This document shows, piece by piece, positions 1 to 5,805 of a stretch of 9,525 nucleotides of DNA. Positions within the stretch are counted from its first letter, which is position 1; every line of letters begins with the position of its first letter. The stretch lies in assembly GCA_021793935.1 (NCBI GenBank), contig JAJYRV010000057.1, positions 1 through 9,525 on the forward strand, written 5' to 3'. This DNA comes from Actinomycetes bacterium (GTDB lineage Bacteria > Actinomycetota > Actinomycetes > Actinomycetales > Beutenbergiaceae). Made by a program: the position numbers and the translations under genes. A model generated the notes under the pieces. That model saw nothing but the letters and a program-made list of their open reading frames with translations. It ran no database searches and was not told the origin of the DNA.

Positions 1-1
1 C

Positions 2-616
2 ACCGAGATCTACACCTTCCTGTCGGTCCTGCTCGCCGCGCTCGTGGCGATCCCGATCGGGTGGTGGATCGGGCACACGGGCAAGGGCAAGGATGCGGTC
101 GTCGCACTCTCGGGCGCGGGCCGGGCGATCCCCTCGTTCGGGCTGCTCGTCCTTCTCGTGCTCGTCATCGGCGTCACCCGCAAACCCGAGGCCGCGGTGC
201 TCACCTACGCCCTCCTCGCCTTCGCCGCCATCCTGTCCGGAGCCTACTCGGGGGTAGCGGCGGTGCCGCGTGACGTCGTCGATTCCTCCCGGGCGATGGG
301 GATGACCGAGTGGCAGATCCTCATCCGCACCGAGGTACCGCTGAGTATGCCGCTGCTCGTGGCCGGGATCCGCTCCGCGGTGCTGCAGGTCATCGCGACG
401 GTGACGATCGGGGCGTATGTTGGTTTGGGTGGGCTCGGACAATACATCATCGCCGGCATCCCGCTGCGCAGGTTCGACATGGTCCTCGGGGGCGCGCTGC
501 TCGTCACCGCCCTCGCACTGGTTCTCGATGGGGTGTTCGCCCTCGCCCAACGCGGGGTGCGTCCCAGAGGTTTGTCCCAATCGGTGGCTACCACCGCCAA
601 AAGGAGAGAAAAGTAA
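2..616 (+). CDS. OpuC/ProW-type osmoprotectant ABC transporter permease (5' end missing)
   Basis: This is an inner-membrane subunit of an ABC importer for glycine betaine, choline or related compatible solutes. The reading frame is open from base 2, so the N-terminus lies outside the window and 204 codons are visible. The protein is strongly hydrophobic, with several membrane segments. It carries the permease EAA-loop signature (SRAMGMTEWQILIRTEVPLS, then a Pro and AGI), the segment that docks onto the ATPase. The stretch VTIGAYVGLGGLGQYI is typical of the OpuCB/OpuCD/ProW family. The tail is short and charged (AKRREK). The TAA stop shares one base with the ATG of the binding-protein gene, so the two are co-transcribed and probably translationally coupled. 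The ATPase and any second permease would be upstream. Family assignment is firm; the exact substrate is not. Confidence 0.9.
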   Translation, partial: TEIYTFLSVLLAALVAIPIGWWIGHTGKGKDAVVALSGAGRAIPSFGLLVLLVLVIGVTRKPEAAVLTYALLAFAAILSGAYSGVAAVPRDVVDSSRAMGMTEWQILIRTEVPLSMPLLVAGIRSAVLQVIATVTIGAYVGLGGLGQYIIAGIPLRRFDMVLGGALLVTALALVLDGVFALAQRGVRPRGLSQSVATTAKRREK

Positions 617-1524
617 TGAGAATTCGTCATCTTCCCGCCCTCGGGGCCGCGGCGCTGGTGCTCGCGGCTTGCTCGGCTTCCGACCCGCTCGATCCCGAAA
701 CCGACGATACCGGTGGTGCGGAGACCCAGGAGGCCGGTTCGGTGACGGTGGGGTCGCAGGACTACTACTCGAACGAGATCATCGCGGAGATCTACGCCCA
801 GGCGTTGGAGCACGCCGGGTTTGACGTGGAGCGGCAGTTCTCCATCGGTCAACGCGACGCGTACATGCCCTCGATCGAGGCCGGGGACATCTCGATCTTC
901 CCGGAATACACCGGCAACCTCCTGCAGTTCTATGATCCGGATACCGAGGCACGCACGGAAGAGGACGTGTACGAAGAGCTCCAGCAGGCGCTCCCGGACA
1001 ACCTCGCCGTGCTCGATCAGGCGGAGGCCAGTGACCAGGATTCGGTGACGGTGACCAGGGAATTCGCCGACGAGCACGATCTTTCCAGCATCGGCGACCT
1101 CGCTGAACTCGACGAGGAGCTCACCCTCGGCGGCCCTCCCGAACTCGCTGAACGCCCCTACGGGCCCGAGGGGCTGGAGAGCGTGTACGGGGTCGAGGTG
1201 GAATTCAACGCCACCGGTGAGACAACGGTGGAGGAGCTCGAGGCGGGCACGGTCGACCTCGCCAACGTTTTCACTGCCGATCCACGGATTCAGACCCTCC
1301 AACTGGTGCCGCTCGCCGATCCGGAGGGGCTCTTCCTCGCTTCACACGTCGTCCCCCTCGTCACCGCAGGCGTGGCTGAGGACCTCGCCCCGGTGATCAA
1401 CCCGGTCAGCGAGGCCCTCAGCGCCGACGCCCTCGTGGGAATGAACGTCCAGAGTCAATCGGACCAGAAGTCCCCGGAGGATATCGCCGAGCTCTGGCTG
1501 GAAGACAACGGCTTCCTCGACTGA
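616..1524 (+). CDS. Osmoprotectant ABC transporter substrate-binding lipoprotein (OpuAC/ProX family)
   Basis: This is the extracellular solute receptor of the upstream permease, expected to bind glycine betaine, choline or carnitine and deliver it during osmotic stress. The ATG at 616 is chosen because AAGGAG (601-606) lies nine bases before it and because translation from it gives a proper lipoprotein signal: positive N-terminus (MRIRH), hydrophobic core, and lipobox LAAC with Cys19 as the lipidated residue. The Asp/Glu/Gly-rich stretch to about residue 41 is a spacer. The OpuAC domain starts near residue 43 with VTVGSQDYYSNEIIAEIYAQ and contains the hallmark EAGDISIFPEYTGNLLQFY (88-106). 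At 302 residues it has the usual length for the family. It is the last gene of the operon, followed by a hairpin and a convergent gene. The exact ligand is not readable from the sequence. Confidence 0.92.
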   Translation: MRIRHLPALGAAALVLAACSASDPLDPETDDTGGAETQEAGSVTVGSQDYYSNEIIAEIYAQALEHAGFDVERQFSIGQRDAYMPSIEAGDISIFPEYTGNLLQFYDPDTEARTEEDVYEELQQALPDNLAVLDQAEASDQDSVTVTREFADEHDLSSIGDLAELDEELTLGGPPELAERPYGPEGLESVYGVEVEFNATGETTVEELEAGTVDLANVFTADPRIQTLQLVPLADPEGLFLASHVVPLVTAGVAEDLAPVINPVSEALSADALVGMNVQSQSDQKSPEDIAELWLEDNGFLD

Positions 1525-1530
1525 CCCGGG

Positions 1531-1566
1531 GCGGGGCTAGCAAAACGGCTTACCGCTCAGCCCCGC
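1531..1566. terminator. Candidate bidirectional terminator hairpin between convergent genes
   Basis: GCGGGGCT (1531-1538) is perfectly complementary to AGCCCCGC (1559-1566). On the minus strand the 20-base loop holds a second small hairpin (CGG-TAAG-CCG) followed by TTTT. It begins six bases after the binding-protein stop and lies 37 bases beyond the stress-protein stop. There is no classic U-tract on the plus strand, so the terminator role is inferred from position and structure. Confidence 0.4.
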
Positions 1567-1602
1567 GCGGCAGTGGGAAGAACCGGAGATAGGAGCCGCA
1601 GG

Positions 1603-2532
1603 TCACTCCGTGTGCCAGGGGGCGAGGCTGGGCAGGTCCTCGTCCTTGAGCCGGCTGGGGATGACGAGCACGGGGCACACCGAGTGATGCAGCACCGCCT
1701 GCGAGGTGGAGCCCAGCAGCATCCCGGCGAAGCCGCCCCGCCCGCGGGTGCCGACGACGACGAGGTCGACCGCCGTGGAGAACTCCGACAGCAACGCCGC
1801 ACCGGAACCGTCGAGGGCGTGTCGACGCACCGTCACGCCCTCGTGGCCCACCAGCGCCTGGTTCACTGCGACGTCGAGCCCTTCTTTGGCGTCGGCGAGC
1901 AATGCTTCGGAGTCGACGGCGGCAGGCAGCCACCCGAGCATCCCCGCGCCCGAACCGATCGGCAGGCCAACGACGGCCGTGAGCTCTGCGTCCCACAGCT
2001 CTGCGTGTTCGATCGCCCGGGCGAGGGCGATCTTCGCGGAGTCCGAGCCATCAACACCGACGACGAGGCGCTGCACCGGCAGGCGCAGGGTCGCGCCTTC
2101 CTTGTGCGGTACGACCACGACGGGCGAGTGCGCGTGGGCGGGTAGCGCGGAGGACACGGTCCCCAGGAGTCGCTCGGCGAAGCCCGATTGACCGCGGGTG
2201 CCGACGACGGATAGGCACACCTTCTTCGATAGCTCTACGAGCACGCCGGCGGGGTCGCCGGTCTCCAGGGCGGTCGTCACCGTGAGACCTCGGCCCTCGA
2301 GGCGAGCGGTCGCCTCGTCGAGTACAGCTTGGGCACCATCTCGGATTGCCTGATCATCGAGGGTGGCATACCCACCGTCCATGCTCGCTGCGGCGAACGT
2401 GGGTAAGGCATATGCGCAGACGATGTGCAGCCGCCATCCGGTGCGTTCCGAGAACGCGGCTGCCCACTCCAGTGCCCCTAGGCTGGCGGCAGAGCCGTCA
2501 ACCCCAACCAACACGACTTCTTCACGTGTCAT
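1603..2532 (-). CDS. Tandem-domain universal stress protein (UspA family, ATP-binding type)
   Basis: This is a cytoplasmic stress and dormancy protein of 309 residues made of two Usp domains, at about 5-142 and 154-292. Each starts with a beta strand and a VGVDGS loop (9-14 and 158-163). Each ends with the ATP-binding signature G-2x-G-9x-G(S/T): GTRGQSGFAERLLGT at 111-125 and GTRGRGGFAGMLLGS at 261-275. Both nucleotide sites therefore look intact, as in the ATP-binding mycobacterial tandem Usps such as Rv2623. No membrane segment or extra enzymatic domain is seen. The ATG at 2532 starts directly before the first beta strand; the Shine-Dalgarno is weak (AAAAGG very close to the ATG). The gene is monocistronic: its upstream neighbour ends in a strong terminator at 2732-2765 and its downstream neighbour is convergent. 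A function in stress survival is family knowledge; the precise process is unknown. Confidence 0.93.
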   Translation of the reverse strand: MTREEVVLVGVDGSAASLGALEWAAAFSERTGWRLHIVCAYALPTFAAASMDGGYATLDDQAIRDGAQAVLDEATARLEGRGLTVTTALETGDPAGVLVELSKKVCLSVVGTRGQSGFAERLLGTVSSALPAHAHSPVVVVPHKEGATLRLPVQRLVVGVDGSDSAKIALARAIEHAELWDAELTAVVGLPIGSGAGMLGWLPAAVDSEALLADAKEGLDVAVNQALVGHEGVTVRRHALDGSGAALLSEFSTAVDLVVVGTRGRGGFAGMLLGSTSQAVLHHSVCPVLVIPSRLKDEDLPSLAPWHTE

Positions 2533-2557
2533 GACCTTTTCACCGCCACTGTTTGGG

Positions 2558-2579
2558 TTGTCCTTTACCTTATTGTCCT
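2558..2579 (-). promoter_or_regulatory. Direct repeat in the leader of the stress-protein gene
   Basis: On the minus strand AGGACAA occurs twice with a 15-base period (2579-2573 and 2564-2558), 26 to 47 bases upstream of the ATG. The A/T-rich stretch TAAGGTAA lies between the copies and includes a TAnnnT candidate -10. It may be a regulator site or only part of the promoter region. A 10-bp palindrome CTTCGCGAAG sits further upstream at 2604-2613. Nothing else is recognised between 2533 and 2731. Confidence 0.2.
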
Positions 2580-2731
2580 ACATCCCCGGCCCGATGTGCA
2601 CCACTTCGCGAAGGGAAAACCGCATTCGTTACCCCGGGGCGGAATTCGCTCCTCCCACACGTATGCCCATCGGCCTGTCTGCGGGCCACGTGCGCGCGGG
2701 GATGGGGCAGGCGACGGCGGGGCCGGTAGGC

Positions 2732-2765
2732 AACAAAAAACCGGCCCGAGGGCCGGCTTCTTGTT
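2732..2765 (-). terminator. Intrinsic terminator of the NlpC/P60 gene
   Basis: Read on the minus strand, CCGGCC-CTCG-GGCCGG forms a six-pair GC stem with a four-base loop, followed at once by TTTTTTG. The flanks extend the stem: AACAAGAAG pairs with TTTTTTGTT using two G-U pairs, about 15 pairs in all. It starts ten bases after the stop codon of the peptidase gene. This is the clearest Rho-independent terminator in the window. Confidence 0.9.
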
Positions 2766-2774
2766 GGTGACGTG

Positions 2775-3587
2775 TTAGTCGATCACCCGAATGTAGGTGA
2801 CTCCGCCACGGAAGAGCTTGCTCTCGTAGAGCGGGGTGCTCGGGTTCCGAGCCGCGATGTGGTTGCCGTTGCCGGTGTAGATCCCCACATGCCCCGGCCA
2901 CCACACGAGGTCTCCTGGGCGAGCCTCGGAGGCTGAGATGATCCGGCCGGCTCCGCGCTGGGCGCTGGAGGAGGGCGGAAGCGAAACGCCGAACTTCGCA
3001 AAGACGTAGCTCGTGAAGCCGGAGCAGTCGAAGGCCCCGGGGGTCGTGCCACCGTGCTGGTAGGGGGTGCCGATGTACTTGCGAGCCTCGGCTACGATCG
3101 CTGCGCCGGTACCGCTGGCGGGCGCCGAAGATACTTCCTCCTCGGCGGCCGGTGCCGACTCCGTCGACGCGTCTGCGGGAGCTGCCGCGCGGGTGCCGGT
3201 GCGCGAAGGCGAGACCTGGCGACTCTGCGCCGTTGTCGTCGTCGCCACCGGCGCAGGGGGCGGAGGCGGGGGCGTTGCGGAGGAACCGCTCGCCGCGCTC
3301 ACGAACGACCACTTGGCGTCTTCCTCAACCGACACCGTTGGACCGGAGGTGAGGTTGTCGCTGGAGTCAACCGAACGATCGCTGGAGTCTTTGGCGAGAG
3401 TGGCGGTGCCAGCGGTCGGGCTGGCGATACTGCCCGCGGCGGTCATCGTGAAGATGATGCCGGTACTTGCGGCTGCTGCGGCGGCGCGGCGGCCGATCGG
3501 GCCGGTTACGTACTCACCAAAGGTCGTCAGTGGCGTCACGGGGCGGCGGTCTGCGCGGTACCTACCGCCGGTAGTGCGTTGTGACAA
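2775..3587 (-). CDS. Secreted NlpC/P60 peptidoglycan endopeptidase
   Basis: This is a cell-wall hydrolase expected to cut peptide stems of peptidoglycan, giving 270 residues from a TTG start. The NlpC/P60 domain fills the C-terminus (about 163-270). The catalytic Cys188 is in FDCSGF, the catalytic His233 in GHVGIY, and the third polar residue is probably His243 in NHIAA; the RPGDLVWW motif is also present. The N-terminus has a long basic region, then a moderately hydrophobic Ala/Ile/Thr segment (about 35-55) that should be a signal peptide or anchor. A disordered Pro/Thr/Ala/Ser-rich linker with six consecutive Pro follows. The frame is open upstream to an ATG at 3716, but those 43 codons run through the riboswitch. 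The TTG has GGAGAGG seven bases before it, so it is chosen. Control is by a c-di-AMP riboswitch, with a possible CRP site further up. No SH3b or coiled-coil domain is seen. Confidence 0.9.
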   Translation of the reverse strand: MSQRTTGGRYRADRRPVTPLTTFGEYVTGPIGRRAAAAAASTGIIFTMTAAGSIASPTAGTATLAKDSSDRSVDSSDNLTSGPTVSVEEDAKWSFVSAASGSSATPPPPPPAPVATTTTAQSRQVSPSRTGTRAAAPADASTESAPAAEEEVSSAPASGTGAAIVAEARKYIGTPYQHGGTTPGAFDCSGFTSYVFAKFGVSLPPSSSAQRGAGRIISASEARPGDLVWWPGHVGIYTGNGNHIAARNPSTPLYESKLFRGGVTYIRVID

Positions 3588-3594
3588 AGATTTA

Positions 3595-3602
3595 CCTCTC
3601 CT
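3595..3602 (-). promoter_or_regulatory. Shine-Dalgarno that fixes the TTG start of the peptidase
   Basis: The minus strand reads AGGAGAGG, then TAAATCT, then TTG. The seven-base spacing is ideal, and no comparable site precedes the ATG 43 codons upstream. GGAGAG (3601-3596) can pair with the UUCUCC hairpin loop of the upstream riboswitch (3644-3639), so this site is probably the regulated element. Confidence 0.8.
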
Positions 3603-3607
3603 AGTTT

Positions 3608-3754
3608 CGCCTGCGAAGTAAGCTGTCGGGTTCAAGTGGGAGAACACTTTGCCTCGTGCTCGAGGCTTCACCCCAAGATCCTCTCGGATCGAAGGTGGTT
3701 CCTCCGCCCTCGCCATCGGGTCGTCATGGCGTTCTTGAATGGCGAGGTTTGGCG
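3608..3754 (-). ncRNA. ydaO/yuaA-type c-di-AMP riboswitch
   Basis: On the minus strand the three conserved blocks of this class appear in order: GGAGGAACC (3705-3697), CTTGGGGTGAAG (3677-3666) and GAACCCGACAGCTTAC (3633-3618). The last is close to the ACCCGACAGCUAAC block of the Thermoanaerobacter ydaO aptamer. Helices fit between them: CCTCGCC/GGCGAGG (3747-3741 with 3714-3708), GATCC-GAGA-GGATC with a GNRA loop (3690-3677), GCCTCG-AGCA-CGAGGC (3666-3651), and AAGTG/CACTT with loop TTCTCC (3649-3634). A short closing helix is proposed between CGCC (3754-3751) and GGCG (3611-3608); the 5' boundary is the least certain part. The ribosome-binding site begins six bases after the 3' end, so control of translation is likely. 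In Actinobacteria this class commonly precedes cell-wall hydrolase genes (Rpf, NlpC), matching the gene here. Confidence 0.9.
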
Positions 3755-3765
3755 TTCAAGAACGC
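3729..3765 (-). repeat. 11-bp inverted repeat overlapping the 5' side of the riboswitch
   Basis: GCGTTCTTGAA (minus strand 3765-3755) and TTCAAGAACGC (3739-3729) are perfect complements around a 15-base loop. The loop holds the proposed 5' strands of the first two aptamer helices (CGCC and CCTCGCC). It would therefore compete with aptamer folding or form a pseudoknot with it. It could alternatively be a DNA operator. Confidence 0.6.
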
Positions 3766-3801
3766 GGCTCTGCTGCTCCTTGGTGCAGCCGAACTGAGAT
3801 A

Positions 3802-3831
3802 ACGGTACCTGAGTTTTTCTGCGAATGTCAC
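3802..3831 (-). promoter_or_regulatory. Candidate promoter of the peptidase transcript
   Basis: On the minus strand a -35-like GTGACA (3831-3826, five of six to TTGACA) is separated by 18 bases from a -10-like TACCGT (3807-3802, TAnnnT form). Initiation near 3795 would give a leader of about 210 bases containing the whole riboswitch. Only consensus and position support it; the -10 is weak. Confidence 0.35.
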
Positions 3832-3835
3832 ATTC
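3823..3835. promoter_or_regulatory. Palindrome over the candidate -35
   Basis: GAATGT-C-ACATTC is a perfect 6+1+6 palindrome covering the -35 hexamer of the candidate peptidase promoter. The placement would suit a repressor site. The binding protein is not known. Confidence 0.3.
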
Positions 3836-3973
3836 TGATCACGATGAGGTCTCAAACCGGTTACCCGAACGAACTACCTACCCTGCCCGCAACGCGCCGG
3901 CCGCTCCGCTTTCCGCGCGATAATGCCGAAAACGACAGGAAGTACGGCGTGGCGCAAACCACTTGTCCACACG

Positions 3974-3989
3974 TGTGAATCCGCTCACA
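3974..3989. promoter_or_regulatory. CRP/GlxR-type cAMP-receptor site
   Basis: TGTGA-ATCCGC-TCACA matches the classical TGTGA-N6-TCACA CRP-family palindrome in all ten defined positions. It overlaps a second 10-bp palindrome, CACACGTGTG (3968-3977). The site lies 11 bases beyond the dtxR stop and upstream of the peptidase transcription unit. Relative to a weak CATTAT -10-like element (3925-3920) its centre would be near -68, a typical activator distance. Relative to the promoter candidate at 3802-3831 it is about 190 bases upstream, which is too far for a standard class I position. No clear terminator for dtxR is seen in this gap. Confidence 0.5.
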
Positions 3990-3999
3990 GGCGTGTCGG

Positions 4000-4713
4000 T
4001 CAGGGTTTCCGGACGAAAAGGTGCTTCCCCATCTCGGCGGGTAGCGCCACTTCCCCATGGGCATCATCGGCGCTGAGCAGCACGTCCGCCCCGGCCCGCG
4101 AGACCTTCACCGGCGTCGGCGGGGCGATGCTCGCATCGAGGAACTCCTGGAGGAGCAGCGTATCCACCTGCAGGGGTTCGCCGATGCGTTCGAGGCGGAC
4201 ATTGACCGACTCTCCCTCACCGGGTGGCTGCGTTGCGAGGAACTCGGTCAGCGGCACAACCGCGATCTCCGGTGGCGCCCCCACCCCCAATTGCGAGAGG
4301 GCGGGGATCGGGTTGCCGTAGGGGTCGTGTTGAGGTTCGCCGAGCAGCGTGACGAGACGCTGTTCGACATTGTCGCTCATCACGTGCTCCCACCGGCAGG
4401 CCTCGTCATGCACGAACGGCCACTCGAGCCCGATCACGTCAGTGAGGAGGCGTTCGGCAAGTCGGTGCTTGCGCATCACCTGGGTGGCGCGCGACATCCC
4501 CTCCTCCGTGAGCTGCAGGTGCCGATCGCTCGTGACAACCATGAGGCCATCACGCTCCAACCTCGCCACCGTCTGCGAGACCGTCGGCCCCGAGTGCCCG
4601 AGCCGTTCAGCAATCCGGGCACGCATCGGCGGGATGCCCTCCTCGATAAGTTCAAACACCGTCTTAAGGTACATCTCAGTGGTGTCGATGAGATCGCTCA
4701 CGAACCCTCCCAT
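4000..4713 (-). CDS. dtxR: DtxR/IdeR-family iron-dependent transcriptional repressor
   Basis: This is a cytoplasmic DNA-binding repressor that uses Fe(II) as co-repressor to control iron uptake and storage genes. The winged helix (about 8-75) contains [11 protein letters not shown] and the helix-turn-helix [20 protein letters not shown]. The metal-binding and dimerisation domain keeps the DtxR ligands: His83, Glu87 and His102 for one site; Met14, Cys106, Glu109 and His110 for the other (diphtheria DtxR numbers are four lower). Cys106 favours an iron-type DtxR over MntR. A C-terminal SH3-like domain is present, and 237 residues is normal for the long form. The ATG at 4713 has GGAGGG six bases before it; a GTG at 4701 would give exact DtxR numbering but has a closer, poorer-spaced site. 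No DtxR box (TTAGG..CCTAA type) is seen in the window, so its targets are elsewhere. Confidence 0.95.
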   Translation of the reverse strand: MGGFVSDLIDTTEMYLKTVFELIEEGIPPMRARIAERLGHSGPTVSQTVARLERDGLMVVTSDRHLQLTEEGMSRATQVMRKHRLAERLLTDVIGLEWPFVHDEACRWEHVMSDNVEQRLVTLLGEPQHDPYGNPIPALSQLGVGAPPEIAVVPLTEFLATQPPGEGESVNVRLERIGEPLQVDTLLLQEFLDASIAPPTPVKVSRAGADVLLSADDAHGEVALPAEMGKHLFVRKP

Positions 4714-4824
4714 AGTTATCCCTCCACCCTACTTCCTTCCCCCTTCCGCCACGCGGGAATTACGCTGCCGGCCCACGTTGTTCGTCGCGGATGCTCGCGG
4801 TCACCGGCCCCCTGCCTACGCAAC

Positions 4825-4830
4825 TAGAAT
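4825..4830 (+). promoter_or_regulatory. -10 box of a probably leaderless transcript (citrate-synthase-like gene)
   Basis: TAGAAT (five of six to TATAAT) is followed by exactly six bases and then the ATG, so transcription should start at or next to the A of ATG. No convincing -35 or Shine-Dalgarno is present. The rest of 4714-4824 is the divergent dtxR upstream region, with a TAATTC (4762-4757) and a TAGGGT (4731-4726) on the minus strand as weak -10 candidates for dtxR. Confidence 0.6.
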
Positions 4831-4836
4831 CGAGCC

Positions 4837-5805
4837 ATGGGCGGGAGTGAACACGTTTCGGATGGGGCGGGCCCCTCGGGTGCCCACTCGTACCGCGGGC
4901 TCGCCGTGGAAGAAGCGATCCGGGCCTGGAATTTTGAATCGGTTTGGGCGCTCCTCGTCGACGGCGAGGTCGGCTCCCCGCTGCCGCCGGCCGAGGAGTT
5001 CCCGCTGCCGATCCGGACCGGCGACCACCGGGTCGACATGCAAGCCGCTCTCGCGGGCCTCGCCCCCGTTTGGGGATTCACGTCATTGCCGACGACGTCG
5101 CCCGCCTCCGCCCGCGCCTCGCTCGCCCGGGCATCGGTGATGGCGTTGTCCTTCCTTGCGCAGTCGGCGCGCGGACCGGACGTGCCCGCGGTTCCCGATT
5201 GGATAGTTGATCAGGTCAGCGGTATCGCCCGCCGCTTCCTCACCCGCTGGCGAGGTGAAGCCGATGAGCGCCGGGCGCGGGCGATCAACGCCGGCTGGGT
5301 CGCCATCGCGGCCGCTCCCCGCTGCCCCTCGCTGGAGGTGGCCCGGCGGACCGCCGCGACGGGGGCGGACATCGCTGCCTGTCTCTCCGCCGCCGTCGCC
5401 GCGAGTTCCGGGCCGCTCGGAGCCGGTGCTGCGGCCCGGCTCGCCGAGGTTCTCACGACGCCACCCGGCGGGGCGCAGGTTCGAGAGTTTCGCCGTCAAT
5501 GGGGATTTGCGAGGAACCCCTCACCGCACGCGAGCCCCCGGGTTGACGCGCTGGAAGAGGTGTCGCGGGAGGTTGGCAGCGACCACGCGCTCGTCGCTGC
5601 GCACGCCGCCGAGATCTCCCATTACACCCACCCCCGCTTCTCCACCGAGCAGCTACTGACCACGTTGTGGGTGACCCACCTATTCACCTTCGCCGGGGTT
5701 CCCCCGCGGATGCTCACCGCGATGTTCGCCTGCGGCAAGACTGCCGGGTGGAGCGCCACCATAGTTTCCGAACACTCTCGCCTTCTGGAGAAGCTAAGCC
5801 GATGA
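4837..5805 (+). CDS. Citrate-synthase-fold protein lacking catalytic residues (CitA-like pseudoenzyme)
   Basis: At 322 residues this is shorter than active citrate synthases (about 370-430). Family landmarks: YRGLAVEEAI...ESVWALLVDGE near the N-terminus (19-44), SGPLGAGAAARL (191-202) where active enzymes have GPLHGGA, WGFARNPSPHASPR (222-235) where they have GFGHR...DPR, and FAGVPPRMLTAMFACGKTAGW (285-305) where they have a GIP...F...AR..GW region. The first catalytic His is Gly195, the GFGHR His-Arg pair is replaced by AR/RN, and the late Arg is Lys301; an acidic residue (Glu271) may remain. Synthesis of citrate from oxaloacetate and acetyl-CoA by the normal mechanism is therefore unlikely. 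The stop overlaps the serC start (ATGA at 5802-5805), so the two are co-transcribed. A citrate synthase gene next to serC is common in actinobacteria (for example gltA-serC in Corynebacterium glutamicum). The actual role, perhaps regulatory or structural, is unknown. Confidence 0.8.
   Translation: MGGSEHVSDGAGPSGAHSYRGLAVEEAIRAWNFESVWALLVDGEVGSPLPPAEEFPLPIRTGDHRVDMQAALAGLAPVWGFTSLPTTSPASARASLARASVMALSFLAQSARGPDVPAVPDWIVDQVSGIARRFLTRWRGEADERRARAINAGWVAIAAAPRCPSLEVARRTAATGADIAACLSAAVAASSGPLGAGAAARLAEVLTTPPGGAQVREFRRQWGFARNPSPHASPRVDALEEVSREVGSDHALVAAHAAEISHYTHPRFSTEQLLTTLWVTHLFTFAGVPPRMLTAMFACGKTAGWSATIVSEHSRLLEKLSR

Noticed and set aside
310..615. Upstream extension of the binding-protein frame by 102 codons
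   Set aside because: It lies in another frame inside the permease gene; the start at 616 has a Shine-Dalgarno and a lipoprotein signal.
244..1302. Long minus-strand open frame of 352 codons opposite the permease and binding-protein genes
   Set aside because: It is antisense to two clear family members; its translation has no recognisable domain and is an artefact of GC-rich third positions.
3157..3300. Repetitive Ala/Thr/Pro-coding stretch considered as a DNA repeat or CRISPR-like array
   Set aside because: There is no regular repeat unit with spacers; it encodes the low-complexity linker of the secreted peptidase.
2629..3312. Minus-strand frame of 227 codons overlapping the NlpC/P60 gene and its terminator
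   Set aside because: It is a shifted-frame shadow; the NlpC/P60 frame has the catalytic motifs, and this one runs through an intrinsic terminator.
3972..3989. Minus-strand TGTGAGCGGAT, similar to part of the lac operator
   Set aside because: The match covers one half only and is explained better by the complete TGTGA-N6-TCACA palindrome; no LacI-type regulator or sugar gene is nearby.
4714..4836. Search for a DtxR box for autoregulation of the iron repressor
   Set aside because: No TTAGG..CCTAA-type palindrome was found in the gap, so no operator is claimed.
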